A stretch of 21,158 nt of DNA from a virus. Positions within the stretch are counted from its first letter, which is position 1, and each line of letters begins with the position of its first letter. Shown here in pieces: positions 1 to 5,848 of this stretch. The notes below the pieces were generated by a model. It worked only from the letters and a program-made list of their open reading frames with translations. It made no database searches and was not told the origin of the DNA. The stretch is taken from the IMG/VR virus record IMGVR_UViG_3300042301_003057, positions 1 through 21,158 of that record; one strand, given 5' to 3'. A program made the translations under genes and the position numbers.

Positions 1-143
1 CGGATGAGCAGTTCGGCGTTGAGTTCAAAGTAGCGGTTGACTATCTTGCTGAAGTGTTCAAGGTCAAGGTCGCGGGCTTCGGCCAGAGCGCCCTTCACTA
101 GGCATTCCTTCTTGCATTCGTCAGTGCATTCGTTGCAGTTCAC
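1..143 (-). CDS. Small cysteine-rich protein, 3' end outside window
   Basis: A GTG start at 143 opens a frame that runs off the left edge (47 codons visible). The visible protein starts MNCNECTDECKKEC, with four cysteines in the first 14 residues (positions 3, 6, 10, 14), followed by an amphipathic helical stretch (LAEARDLDLEHFSKIVNRYFELNAELLI). A strong ribosome binding site, AAGGAG, lies just upstream at about 148-153. The start lies inside the 3' end of the upstream gene (23-bp overlap), as expected in this tightly packed operon. The Cys cluster suggests metal binding, but no family is recognised. The start and frame are well supported by the ribosome site and the sensible translation; function is unknown. 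Confidence 0.6.
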   Translation of the reverse strand, partial: MNCNECTDECKKECLVKGALAEARDLDLEHFSKIVNRYFELNAELLI

Positions 144-525
144 GGTTCTCCTTCAATACGGTGCTGAGTAGTTGTTCATAGTTTAGTCGTTTGCCGGTAC
201 GATACGTGGTTGCGAAACGCTCGGCTGTGAGTTTCTGCCAGGTAAGTACGTGTTCTGGCCGGACACAGTCTTGGTGGCCACAGAGGCGGTTCCCGGGCAT
301 GTACGGTTCGCCGTGCTCGTCAACGGGCTGCATGCTGTCGTAGTCCACCTCGCCCTGCCACGGGATGCACTTCTCGCCGTTGTACGTGAGGCTCTTGGCC
401 GGTGAGGCGCTGCAGGAGGCGCAGAGGGTGTCTAGCCGGCCACGGATGCGCCGAGCGGTCATCGTGTTTTCACTGCCGGCTTCAGCCCCGCAACGGGGGC
501 AGAGAATCGTTGCCTGCTCGCTCAT
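121..525 (-). CDS. Zinc-finger protein with HNH-like C-terminal motif
   Basis: The 134-residue protein has an N-terminal zinc-ribbon pattern (CPRC at 9-12, CASC at 35-38). It is followed by CIPWQGEVD (from residue 53) and GNRLCGHQDCVRPEHV (78-93). The second block resembles the 'C..N..C.NP.HL' end of HNH_3-type endonucleases (C53, C82, C87, H92), although the usual central HH pair is not evident. It may therefore be a degenerate HNH nuclease or a zinc-stabilised DNA-binding protein. The ATG at 525 overlaps the stop of the upstream HTH gene (ATGA), and GGAAG sits about 8 bp upstream. It belongs to the small-gene operon at the left of the window. Confidence 0.65.
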   Translation of the reverse strand: MSEQATILCPRCGAEAGSENTMTARRIRGRLDTLCASCSASPAKSLTYNGEKCIPWQGEVDYDSMQPVDEHGEPYMPGNRLCGHQDCVRPEHVLTWQKLTAERFATTYRTGKRLNYEQLLSTVLKENRELQRMH

Positions 526-815
526 ACCGTCTTCCAGACTATGGCGCTACGTCCGGAGGCCAGGCGGATGCGCTCGCCGGTGTCCTGCACTAGGCCACGA
601 GCCACCAGTTCGGCGCGCCGGGTACGGATACCGCTCTCGCTCGCCAGGGGCACCAGTCCGTGCTTCATGTTGCGCCGGTACAGGTCAACCAGGTCGGTGT
701 CGGTCAGGCCACCGGTGAGCAGGCCGATAATGGCAATCTGTGTCGCGGTTACGTTGTCCACGCTTCGTGCAGCCTCGTGGCTGGTCTGCGGGTCTGTGGT
801 TCTTGCTTGTGGCAT
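522..815 (-). CDS. Winged helix-turn-helix DNA-binding protein
   Basis: A 97-residue protein of a type common in actinobacteriophages. It starts with a TSHEAARSV segment (residues 11-19). A helical region (TATQIAIIGLLTGGLTDTDLVDLYRR) follows, then a recognition-helix-like segment ending in SGIRTRRAELVARGLV, and finally a likely wing (DTGERIRLASGRSAIVW). The pattern suits a small MarR-like or winged-helix fold that binds DNA, perhaps as an early regulator; no target is known. The start is supported by a conserved leader with GAAGGG ten bases before the ATG; that leader is formed by the 3' end of the two-TM gene just upstream. Confidence 0.75.
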   Translation of the reverse strand: MPQARTTDPQTSHEAARSVDNVTATQIAIIGLLTGGLTDTDLVDLYRRNMKHGLVPLASESGIRTRRAELVARGLVQDTGERIRLASGRSAIVWKTV

Positions 816-819
816 GTTG

Positions 820-993
820 CTATCCCTTCAATGTTTTTGCCATAAGGACACCGAGCCCCCAGAACAGGCTAGTGAAAAATACGCCGGCCACGAAGTCTGC
901 ATAGACCACCATCACGGTCTGCAGCCATCCGGCCAGTGCAAAGACGCCGGTCAATACCGCGCCTAGAACAACGGTTCTTGCTAGTGCTTTCAT
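820..993 (-). CDS. Small membrane protein with two predicted TM helices
   Basis: A 57-residue reading frame. The ATG at 991-993 overlaps the TGA of the DUF2958 gene (ATGA), and the TAG at 820-822 lies within the ribosome-binding leader of the next gene. The translation begins MKALARTVVLGAVLTGVFAL and continues with hydrophobic stretches at about residues 7-20 and 34-53, separated by a short polar turn (Y31, D33). It ends MAKTLKG. This is a hairpin-type inner-membrane peptide. No family is recognised, and a role in superinfection exclusion or membrane regulation would be speculation. The tight coupling on both sides makes it a convincing gene. Confidence 0.65.
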   Translation of the reverse strand: MKALARTVVLGAVLTGVFALAGWLQTVMVVYADFVAGVFFTSLFWGLGVLMAKTLKG

Positions 994-1319
994 AGCGCGC
1001 CCGCCTTCACTTCGGCCAGGGTACGCGGAGCCCAGTGAAGGTCACGCTCAACCGCCGGCACGCCGTTAGCGAAGGTCACGTTCTCCAACTCACTCAGGCT
1101 AAAGTAGCCGAGTTCATCGTCCAGGCCTTGCACGTACCCAAAGAACGTGTCTAGCCCGTCAAACTCGGTTGCGTACCATGTCCACCCGTTAGCGATACTG
1201 AAAAACTTCACCCTGGCTATCGCCTTCCAGTGTTGTCCGTCAGTCGCGTACAGGTCTGGCAGTGTTGCGCGGATGTCGGCCGGCAGCAGTTCGTGCCCGC
1301 GGAGGTTGTTCAGGCTCAT
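990..1319 (-). CDS. DUF2958 family protein
   Basis: A 109-residue protein matching the DUF2958 pattern as I know it: an N-terminal LLPADIRATLPDLYAT segment, then VKFFSIANGWTWYATEFDG, TFFGYVQGLDDELGYFSLSELE, and a late VERDLHW. DUF2958 proteins are short and often found on phages, plasmids and integrative elements; their biochemical role is unknown. The length agrees with the family. The ATG at 1319 overlaps the stop of the upstream 69-residue gene (ATGA), and the stop overlaps the start of the two-TM gene, so the three are probably translationally coupled. Confidence 0.8.
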   Translation of the reverse strand: MSLNNLRGHELLPADIRATLPDLYATDGQHWKAIARVKFFSIANGWTWYATEFDGLDTFFGYVQGLDDELGYFSLSELENVTFANGVPAVERDLHWAPRTLAEVKAGAL

Positions 1320-1525
1320 GCGTTCACGCCCTCTACCAGGTAGCCGTCCTCAACTAGCAGGGAGGCGTAGTCGGCCACCGCGCAACGGAACGCTATCGGG
1401 TCTGTCGCTTTCATTGCGTCACCGGCATAGATTGTCGTGCCCGGTAACTTCAGCGGTTCCCAGTTTTCGTTCAGCGTTTCGCGCAACATGTCTGCCACGC
1501 GCTCGTAGGCTAGTACCTCGCTCAT
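1316..1525 (-). CDS. Hypothetical protein, 69 aa
   Basis: A small acidic protein (MSEVLAYERVADMLRETLNE...) with a helical N-terminus and a C-terminal segment (AVADYASLLVEDGYLVEG) that also looks helical. No cysteines clusters, membrane segments or recognised motifs are seen. The ATG at 1525 overlaps the stop of the upstream gene (ATGA), with GAGGTAGG about 8 bp upstream as ribosome site. Its 3' end overlaps the DUF2958 start by 4 bp, so it is a member of a strictly coupled operon. Function unknown. Confidence 0.65.
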   Translation of the reverse strand: MSEVLAYERVADMLRETLNENWEPLKLPGTTIYAGDAMKATDPIAFRCAVADYASLLVEDGYLVEGVNA

Positions 1526-1710
1526 TCGGCACCTACCTCACGGCCGGCCTGGAGCGCTGCCCAGGCTGCTGTGTACTTCAACTGCAACTTCCGGTACTCA
1601 GGCATCTGTACTACTGCCTCAACGCCGTACTTCAGTTCCATTTCAATCATTGCCATTTTGGCCTTGCGCATACGCGCCATCTCTGCCATCTGGCTTTTGG
1701 CTGCTGCCAT
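1522..1710 (-). CDS. Hypothetical Met/Ala-rich helical protein, 62 aa
   Basis: First gene of the leftmost operon. The 62-residue product is Ala-, Met- and Lys-rich (MAAAKSQMAEMARMRKAKMA...), predicted to be almost entirely helical and possibly coiled coil. No known family is recognised. The start is well defined by the conserved leader GAAGGGAAGCAACATG. Upstream lie a candidate promoter (-10 at 1753-1758) and a 20-bp inverted repeat (1727-1746). The stop overlaps the next start (ATGA). Confidence 0.65.
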   Translation of the reverse strand: MAAAKSQMAEMARMRKAKMAMIEMELKYGVEAVVQMPEYRKLQLKYTAAWAALQAGREVGAE

Positions 1711-1726
1711 GTTGCTTCCCTTCTAC

Positions 1727-1812
1727 CGGTGGCCGGTGTTGGCCACGTAATAACTCTAAAGGGTTTGCAACATGTCACGCAACTTGTCAGTGCATCGTTA
1801 CCGACTCGTTAC
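1727..1812 (-). promoter_or_regulatory. Promoter/operator region of the left small-gene operon
   Basis: On the minus strand, a -10 candidate TAGAGT (1753-1758) lies 18 bp from a -35 candidate TTGCGT (1777-1782). Two tandem 12-bp boxes, GCAACATGTCAC (1767-1778) and GCAACTTGTCAG (1779-1790, plus-strand reading), overlap the -35 and spacer. Two direct GTAACGA repeats (minus strand; 1795-1801 and 1806-1812, period 11 bp) lie 12 bp above the -35, the second overlapping the stop of the upstream HNH gene. Between the -10 and the ribosome site is the inverted repeat at 1727-1746 (GTGGCC/GGCCAC arms). The promoter itself is a pattern-based inference. Confidence 0.5.
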
Positions 1813-2273
1813 AATAGCCGGTCGCCACGGGTTATGTCCTCAACTTCAACGTCACGGTTGTAGAGGTCAGGTTCTATGTCCGGCAGGGTAAACGCCCAGT
1901 TGGAACGGTCAACCTCGCCCAGGGGCTGCACGCGGAAGTCGCTCCAGATGGTTTTCCAGATTCGGTAGTCGCGGGTTCGCGGGGGCTGCCAGCCGGAGGC
2001 CACGGCGTCTCGCCATCGGTACCAGGTGGCCAGGTTGCGGAACCTTGAGTGCACGCTGAAGTGGCAGCAGGGGCAGAGGCCTACGAACGCCGTCTGGCGG
2101 TGATAGTCCTCGGTGTGTGCCTGGATGTTGAGCGGGTTGTCGCCGGCTGTTCGGCCACACATCACGCACTGAGTGGGTCGGGTTAGCCGGCCGGTTTTGA
2201 ACAGTTTGTAAACGAGGTTGCCTCGCTTATTACGGTACTCTGCAGGGAATCCGTTATAGGGTCTTTCTACCAT
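1809..2273 (-). CDS. HNH-type zinc-binding endonuclease-like protein
   Basis: The 154-residue protein carries CVMCG (C36, C39), then NIQAHTEDYHRQTAFVGLC, CPCCH (C67, C70, H71) and H75. This matches HNH-like proteins with 'C..C ... H.EDY ... LC..CH...H' order: two CxxC pairs hold zinc, and the H53/D56 region and H71/H75 would form the ββα-metal site. Such proteins nick or cleave DNA, and many phage copies are of unknown function. The C-terminal half (about residues 80-154) is rich in Trp and Arg and unrecognised. The ATG at 2273 is unusual: a TAGAGT -10-like element lies only 6 bp upstream and no ribosome site is seen, so translation may be leaderless. Confidence 0.7.
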   Translation of the reverse strand: MVERPYNGFPAEYRNKRGNLVYKLFKTGRLTRPTQCVMCGRTAGDNPLNIQAHTEDYHRQTAFVGLCPCCHFSVHSRFRNLATWYRWRDAVASGWQPPRTRDYRIWKTIWSDFRVQPLGEVDRSNWAFTLPDIEPDLYNRDVEVEDITRGDRLL

Positions 2274-2279
2274 GTCTCA

Positions 2280-2300
2280 ACTCTAGCAGAGATAGGTTGC
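2280..2300 (-). promoter_or_regulatory. Candidate leaderless promoter with GCAAC box
   Basis: A minus-strand TAGAGTT element (hexamer 2280-2285) shares the -10 sequence seen at 1753, 5381 and 9903. It ends 6 bp before the ATG of the HNH gene at 2273, so the transcript would begin at or next to the start codon. A box GCAACCTATCTC (2289-2300, minus strand), similar to other GCAAC boxes in this window, lies immediately upstream. No clear -35 is seen. Confidence 0.35.
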
Positions 2301-2305
2301 GTTCG

Positions 2306-2677
2306 CTAGAGCCGGCGCTCCAGAACATGCACTCCCCAGGTGGTCACGCGCTTGACGGTGAAGCCGTTCCGTAGGAACCAGGCCGGGTGACGGGCGTAAA
2401 CCTCAATGACGGTTGCACCGGCCTCACGAGCCCGCTCAATGCGATGGTTGAGCATGGCTGCCCCATGACCTTGCCCGCGTGCTTCCGGGGCTGTGACGGC
2501 ACCCTTGAGGCGTGCCTTCTTGTGACCGGCACCGACCCAGACCAGTGCCCCACACGAGTACTCGCTTGCGAACCATTCAGCGCCGGCCACGGGGGCATGC
2601 GGAAGGTTCTCCATGCGGTACAGGTAGCGGAAGCGTTTCATGGCCTCCTCGTAGGTCACGGCCTGGATGCTACTCAT
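2306..2677 (-). CDS. GNAT-family N-acetyltransferase-like protein
   Basis: A 123-residue protein from the ATG at 2677, chosen because a longer frame would run deep into the upstream ParB gene. This start overlaps that gene's TAG by 8 bp, suggesting coupling. The acyl-CoA pyrophosphate-binding motif is clear (PEARGQGHG, residues 64-72: R67, G68, G70, G72), after a β4-like strand (LKGAVTAP). A following α3 helix and IEVYARHPAWFLRNGF are typical of GNAT motif B. GNAT enzymes transfer acyl groups to amines; the phage Mu Mom DNA-modification enzyme shares this fold. Its position at the end of the ParB/PAPS cassette suggests a shared role, but the substrate cannot be read from sequence. Confidence 0.8.
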   Translation of the reverse strand: MSSIQAVTYEEAMKRFRYLYRMENLPHAPVAGAEWFASEYSCGALVWVGAGHKKARLKGAVTAPEARGQGHGAAMLNHRIERAREAGATVIEVYARHPAWFLRNGFTVKRVTTWGVHVLERRL

Positions 2678-3206
2678 GGTCGGGGTCGCCACCGTCAAAC
2701 TTCGTCTCGCCCGGATACCAGGCCTTGGAGTACGCCCAGTTTTTGATGTCCTTGTTCGTGAAAACGCCGTCCTGCAGGAGCAGGTCAACCTCGTTGATGT
2801 GAGCGCCGATTTCCTTCGCGATTTGTTCACGCGACCAGCCGTAGTCCTCGACCAGGCTCAGCGCGAGTTTGTGCATCTCGACCGCGACATGCGTTCCCTT
2901 CGCGCGGTTGATACGGACGGTGATGGCCATAGCGACATCGTTCTCCACCGGGAGCACGGCCACCGGCAACTTGCCTCCGTAGCGTGCCTTCACGGCCTGG
3001 CTGTCTTGCGAGAGCCTCCACCGGTGGAAGCCGTCAATAATCATGCCGTTCTTGTTGACCAGGACGGGCTGTATCCAGCCGGTGCTCAGCAGCGAGTGCT
3101 CCAGGAGGCGTAACTCGGGCTTGTGGACACGGTTCGGGTTCCAGAAGTTAGAGTGCAACTCGGTTGCGTCTCTCCACTCAATCGTTGAGATAGGGTCGTT
3201 GTTCAT
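2670..3206 (-). CDS. ParB/Srx-fold protein, IbrB-like
   Basis: The 178-residue protein has a ParB N-terminal-type domain: STGWIQPVLVNKNG (residues 41-54), then IIDGFHRWRLS (56-66) with the conserved DGxHR, and later VRINRAKGTHVAVEMHKLA (98-116). A helix-turn-helix-like segment follows (YGWSREQIAKEIGAHINEVDLLL, 122-144). The IIDGFHR and NRAKGTH motifs are like IbrB proteins, which pair with PAPS-reductase-like IbrA proteins and are reported to affect transcription of eib genes in E. coli. The ParB/Srx fold includes CTPases and ATP-using kinases. Its start overlaps the upstream stop by one base (TAATG), so expression is coupled to the PAPS-like gene. Confidence 0.8.
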   Translation of the reverse strand: MNNDPISTIEWRDATELHSNFWNPNRVHKPELRLLEHSLLSTGWIQPVLVNKNGMIIDGFHRWRLSQDSQAVKARYGGKLPVAVLPVENDVAMAITVRINRAKGTHVAVEMHKLALSLVEDYGWSREQIAKEIGAHINEVDLLLQDGVFTNKDIKNWAYSKAWYPGETKFDGGDPDHE

Positions 3207-4261
3207 TACTTTCGCTTTCCTTGTGGTTGAATAACTCGCTTGTACTGACCGGCCATCATGGCCTTCAGGACGTAATCTGGCGGGTAAGAATCAGGGGCTG
3301 CCACGGCACGTGCCTCAATGGACTTGAGTTCGGCCAGAGCCTTGTTCCGTTGAGCCGGGTCGGTGAGGTGGTCGGTAATCCAGTCGTAGACGCCGGCGTA
3401 GGACTGCCCGTATTGGTCAACGAGGGCGTTGCGGTCGTACTCGCGCCAGTAGCGTGCCTGGACGGCCGTCTCCGGGAAAATGTCCATAATCTGTTCAAAC
3501 AGTTGCGGGTCAAGAGCAGCGAGTTTATCAAACTTCTTGGCAGCCTCAGCATGTAGGGGAGTGGCCACGCGAAGTTCAGAGCCGTTCCAGGTCTGTTGGT
3601 CGTAGATAGGGCAATACTGAATGTCGTTGTCGTAGAAGTAACGGAAAATGTCGTTTTCTTCCCAGTCGTAAATCGGCTTGACGAGCATAGCCTTCTTGGA
3701 ACCGGAGGCGTTGATGTAGTTCTCGTTCATCTTGTTGACTGAGGCGCGGTAACGGATAAGGCTCTCGCTCGCGCGGATGCCGTTCACCAGAGCAACCTTG
3801 CCCTTGTACCAGGAGGCCATCAGGTCGTCCGTGGAGTATTGGTCCCAGACCTTGTTGGCCGGGAACCCCAGGTCTTCGTTGTTGAGGCCGTGAGCCGGCT
3901 TCGGGCGAACCCAGTCGCGGGCAGCGTCCCACTGAACGTACTCGTGCGACTGCCCGAGAATAAACTTCGTTGACGAAAGCGGGACGGTCAGGTACTTCAT
4001 TTCGACCCAGTCCATTTGACGGTACTTGTCCACGAAGTCAATGACGACCTGCGGAATAAGTTCCTCGTCACGAAAGACAACGTCTACCTTCGCGATGCCA
4101 CGTTCTTGAGCCACTTCGTGCACGAGGTGCAGAACGGCCAGGCTGTCCTTGCCTCCGGAGAATGCGACAACCACGCGGTCAAAGATGTCGTAGATGTGAT
4201 GTATGCGCTTCTTGGCTTCAGTCACTACGTCAACGTCAATGTATTTCTTGTACCTGGCCAC
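3206..4261 (-). CDS. PAPS-reductase-family ATP pyrophosphatase, IbrA-like
   Basis: The 351-residue protein has the PP-loop SGGKDS (residues 35-40) of N-type ATP pyrophosphatases, then VVFRDEELIP, NGIRASESLIRYR (160-172) and KPIYDWEENDIFRYF (195-209), all conserved positions of the PAPS reductase family. Its C-terminal part (ELRVATPLHAEAAKKFDKL) recalls the DUF3440 region of IbrA. I find only one cysteine (C217). The C-terminal ECGxH cysteine of true PAPS reductases and the Fe-S cysteines of DndC are absent, so a classical sulfate-reduction or phosphorothioation role is unlikely. The start is GTG at 4259-4261, directly after the TAA of the second ParB gene. Confidence 0.85.
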   Translation of the reverse strand: MARYKKYIDVDVVTEAKKRIHHIYDIFDRVVVAFSGGKDSLAVLHLVHEVAQERGIAKVDVVFRDEELIPQVVIDFVDKYRQMDWVEMKYLTVPLSSTKFILGQSHEYVQWDAARDWVRPKPAHGLNNEDLGFPANKVWDQYSTDDLMASWYKGKVALVNGIRASESLIRYRASVNKMNENYINASGSKKAMLVKPIYDWEENDIFRYFYDNDIQYCPIYDQQTWNGSELRVATPLHAEAAKKFDKLAALDPQLFEQIMDIFPETAVQARYWREYDRNALVDQYGQSYAGVYDWITDHLTDPAQRNKALAELKSIEARAVAAPDSYPPDYVLKAMMAGQYKRVIQPQGKRK

Positions 4262-4849
4262 TTACTTGTCCTCAACGATTAGTTCGCGGAGGGTTTCGGT
4301 GATGCGCTCGGCGTTCGTTTCGGCGTCCGGGTGGAGCATGCGTGCCATCTTGAGAAACTCAAACCAGACGTTCTGCTGCTCGTGGTCGTCAAAGATAATC
4401 TCGAACGAAATAATCGGGGTGCCGAGGCCACGGCTCTCGGGGGCTTCCTCGCCGGCCGGACGCTCGTCCAACTTCGCGTTCCAGGCGTCAAACCCGAGCG
4501 CGTTCATGTCGAAGTCGTCCAGGTTTTCCAGTTGGTCAAGCAACTCGCGAGCGTCCCAGGTGGCGAGTTCGGCGGTACGGTTGTCGGCAAGCGCGAAGGC
4601 AGCGACCTTCTTGGCGTCCCAGTCGGCCGGAACCTGAACCACGTCCAGTTCCTTCCAGCCGATACTGATGGCTGCTTGCAGCGTTCCGTTGCCGGCGACC
4701 ACGGTGCCGTCTTGCGACACGACAATCGGCTTCCGCTGCCCGAACATGCGAAGGCTTTCGGCCAGGGCGTCCAGGTTGTTCTGTGGATGCTTGCGAGCGT
4801 TGCGCGGGTCAAACTTGAGGTCAGCGACCTTCATGCTCTTGATTTCCAT
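4262..4849 (-). CDS. ParB-like nuclease-domain protein
   Basis: The 195-residue protein contains a ParB N-terminal domain: DLKFDPRNARKHPQNNLDAL (residues 10-29), FGQRKPIVVS (36-45), VAGNGTLQAAISIGW (51-65) and ALADNRTAELATWD (86-99). The C-terminal IISFEIIFDDHEQQNVWFEF (from 146) is the tail seen in many phage and prophage ParB-like proteins. It differs from the IbrB-like copy, having GNG instead of DGFHR. Such proteins bind DNA or nucleotides; nuclease activity is claimed for some relatives but is not demonstrable here. It begins immediately after the TAA of the Zn-ribbon gene (TAAATG), with AAAGAGAA as a modest ribosome site, and is followed directly by the PAPS-like gene. Confidence 0.85.
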   Translation of the reverse strand: MEIKSMKVADLKFDPRNARKHPQNNLDALAESLRMFGQRKPIVVSQDGTVVAGNGTLQAAISIGWKELDVVQVPADWDAKKVAAFALADNRTAELATWDARELLDQLENLDDFDMNALGFDAWNAKLDERPAGEEAPESRGLGTPIISFEIIFDDHEQQNVWFEFLKMARMLHPDAETNAERITETLRELIVEDK

Positions 4850-5047
4850 TTATTCTCTTTCCTTGAGTTGCCGGTGCAACTCGGTTAGGTCAATGACCGT
4901 GGTCTGCGGTAACCCGGCCTGAGCAGCCGTAGGAGCCCCGTAGAGGTCATGAAGTATCACCCGGTAGCACGGGTCACAGAACCACCGGCCAAAGGCTTTC
5001 ACGCCCTCGGCCAGCGGTGTCTCGCATTCAGCGCAGGTTACGTCCAC
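4850..5047 (-). CDS. Small zinc-ribbon protein
   Basis: A 65-residue protein with two CxxC knuckles, CAEC (5-8) and CDPC (24-27), separated by 15 residues (treble-clef/zinc-ribbon spacing), followed by a helical acidic tail (TELHRQLKERE). It probably binds zinc and may contact nucleic acid or a partner protein. The start is GTG at 5047, overlapping the upstream gene by 10 bp, with AGGAGG about 10 bp before it; no ATG gives the same frame. It sits directly before the ParB/PAPS/ParB/GNAT genes and may be co-expressed with them. Confidence 0.65.
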   Translation of the reverse strand: MDVTCAECETPLAEGVKAFGRWFCDPCYRVILHDLYGAPTAAQAGLPQTTVIDLTELHRQLKERE

Positions 5048-5340
5048 CTGGCCATTTCCTCCTGCACTGCCTGGCCGGTGTAAAGAATGCCGGCCTCAAA
5101 CTTTTTCGCGCACTCGCTGCCAATCGGGTACTTACCCATGTAGCCACCGTCTTGCACCATAGAAAACTCGTTGTCTGCTGCCCAATACTCACCGCCACCG
5201 TAGCCAATCTCTACTAGGTGGCTAGGGGTGTCGCCTACCGGCCGGCCACATTCAAGGCACTTGCTCAGCCAGGCTTCGTTCTCCCACCAGTGGTTCGGTA
5301 CTACGGGCTCTGCTTTTGTGTACTTTATTGCTACTGCCAT
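5038..5340 (-). CDS. Hypothetical protein with Cys motif, 100 aa
   Basis: First gene of the operon that leads into the ParB/PAPS cassette. The 100-residue product has CLECG (C28, C31) and a later IGSECAKKF (C77), plus a Gly/aromatic-rich centre (EIGYGGGEYWAADNEFSM). This suggests a small metal-binding fold of the treble-clef type, although the fourth ligand is unclear. No family is recognised. The ATG is preceded by the leader AAGATAGGGAGAACAAA, almost identical to those of the genes at 15918 and 16112. A promoter candidate overlaps the end of rusA upstream. Confidence 0.6.
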   Translation of the reverse strand: MAVAIKYTKAEPVVPNHWWENEAWLSKCLECGRPVGDTPSHLVEIGYGGGEYWAADNEFSMVQDGGYMGKYPIGSECAKKFEAGILYTGQAVQEEMARWT

Positions 5341-5358
5341 TTTGTTCTCCCTATCTTT

Positions 5359-5439
5359 CCGGCCAACCGGCCTAAAAACAACTCTAGGCCTTTTCGGAAG
5401 GGAAATGCAGCATTTCGTTAGTCGTTATGGATTCGTTAC
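5359..5439 (-). promoter_or_regulatory. Promoter region within the end of rusA
   Basis: On the minus strand, -10 TAGAGT (5381-5386) overlaps the rusA TAG stop (5384-5386) and lies 18 bp from a -35 candidate CTGCAT (5405-5410). Three TAACGA boxes lie just upstream inside the rusA coding end (5415-5421, 5422-5428, 5433-5439); the last two have an 11-bp period, and the middle one begins 12 bp above the -35. A GGCC-rich inverted repeat (5359-5372) separates the -10 from the ribosome site. This is the same arrangement as at 1727-1812. Confidence 0.45.
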
Positions 5440-5848
5440 TATCTGCGAATCTGCGAATGGTGACGCTCACGCCGGCGTCCGCTGCAACCGGTGCATAGAC
5501 TTTCTCGGCGTGCCAGCGAACAATAAGGCTGTCGTCCTTGAGCAGGCCACAGTCAACCGACATGCCGTCACCCAGGGCTCTACAGAGTTTGTCTAGGTCA
5601 GGGGCAACGGAGGGCAGCAGCCGGCGAACGCTAGGAGGCTTAGGCATGTAGAACGTGGCATAGACCACGACCGGTTCAGTGAACGTCACCGGGGAGCCGG
5701 AAGCCACGTACTCGCGGAACACGGCGTCCGCGATGGCTCTCCTCCAGGGCTTCACGTCAGAGGCCTCAATGAAGCGACCGTTGCCGACGTATCTCTTGGA
5801 ACCTTGCGGTCTCGGAGTTCCGTACGCCCTGAAGGAGAAGTCCATCAT
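5384..5848 (-). CDS. rusA: RusA-like Holliday junction resolvase
   Basis: The 154-residue protein shows the RusA pattern: FRAYGTPRPQGSKRYVGNGR (residues 6-25), then a YMPKPPSVR strand, APDLDKLCRALGDGM (82-96) and LLKDDSLIVRWHAEKVYA (102-119). The conserved acidic residues expected to bind metal (D84, D86, D94, D105/D106) and the lysines K87 and K116 are present. RusA dimers resolve Holliday junctions during recombination or packaging. The ATG at 5848 overlaps the TGA of the two-TM gene upstream (ATGA). A start six codons earlier (5866) is possible but has no ribosome site. It closes the replication-recombination operon. Confidence 0.88.
   Translation of the reverse strand: MMDFSFRAYGTPRPQGSKRYVGNGRFIEASDVKPWRRAIADAVFREYVASGSPVTFTEPVVVYATFYMPKPPSVRRLLPSVAPDLDKLCRALGDGMSVDCGLLKDDSLIVRWHAEKVYAPVAADAGVSVTIRRFADSNESITTNEMLHFPSEKA

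Noticed and set aside
1147-1863. Plus-strand 238-codon frame across four small genes
   Set aside because: It crosses coupled minus-strand genes and a control region; composition (Ser, Arg, Leu, Cys) is that of an antisense frame.
2678-2830. Longer start for the GNAT gene
   Set aside because: The extra 51 residues (SRRKSALTSTRLTCSCRTAF...) are the out-of-frame shadow of the ParB gene and would make a 161-bp overlap.
3206-4261. Dnd or Ssp phosphorothioation operon
   Set aside because: No cysteine desulfurase (DndA/SspA), DndD/E or Fe-S cysteines are present in the window; only the pyrophosphatase fold is shared.
5441-5460. CTGCGAAT direct repeat as a functional site
   Set aside because: It codes for RFADS in the conserved end of RusA, and a chance repeat in coding sequence is a sufficient explanation.
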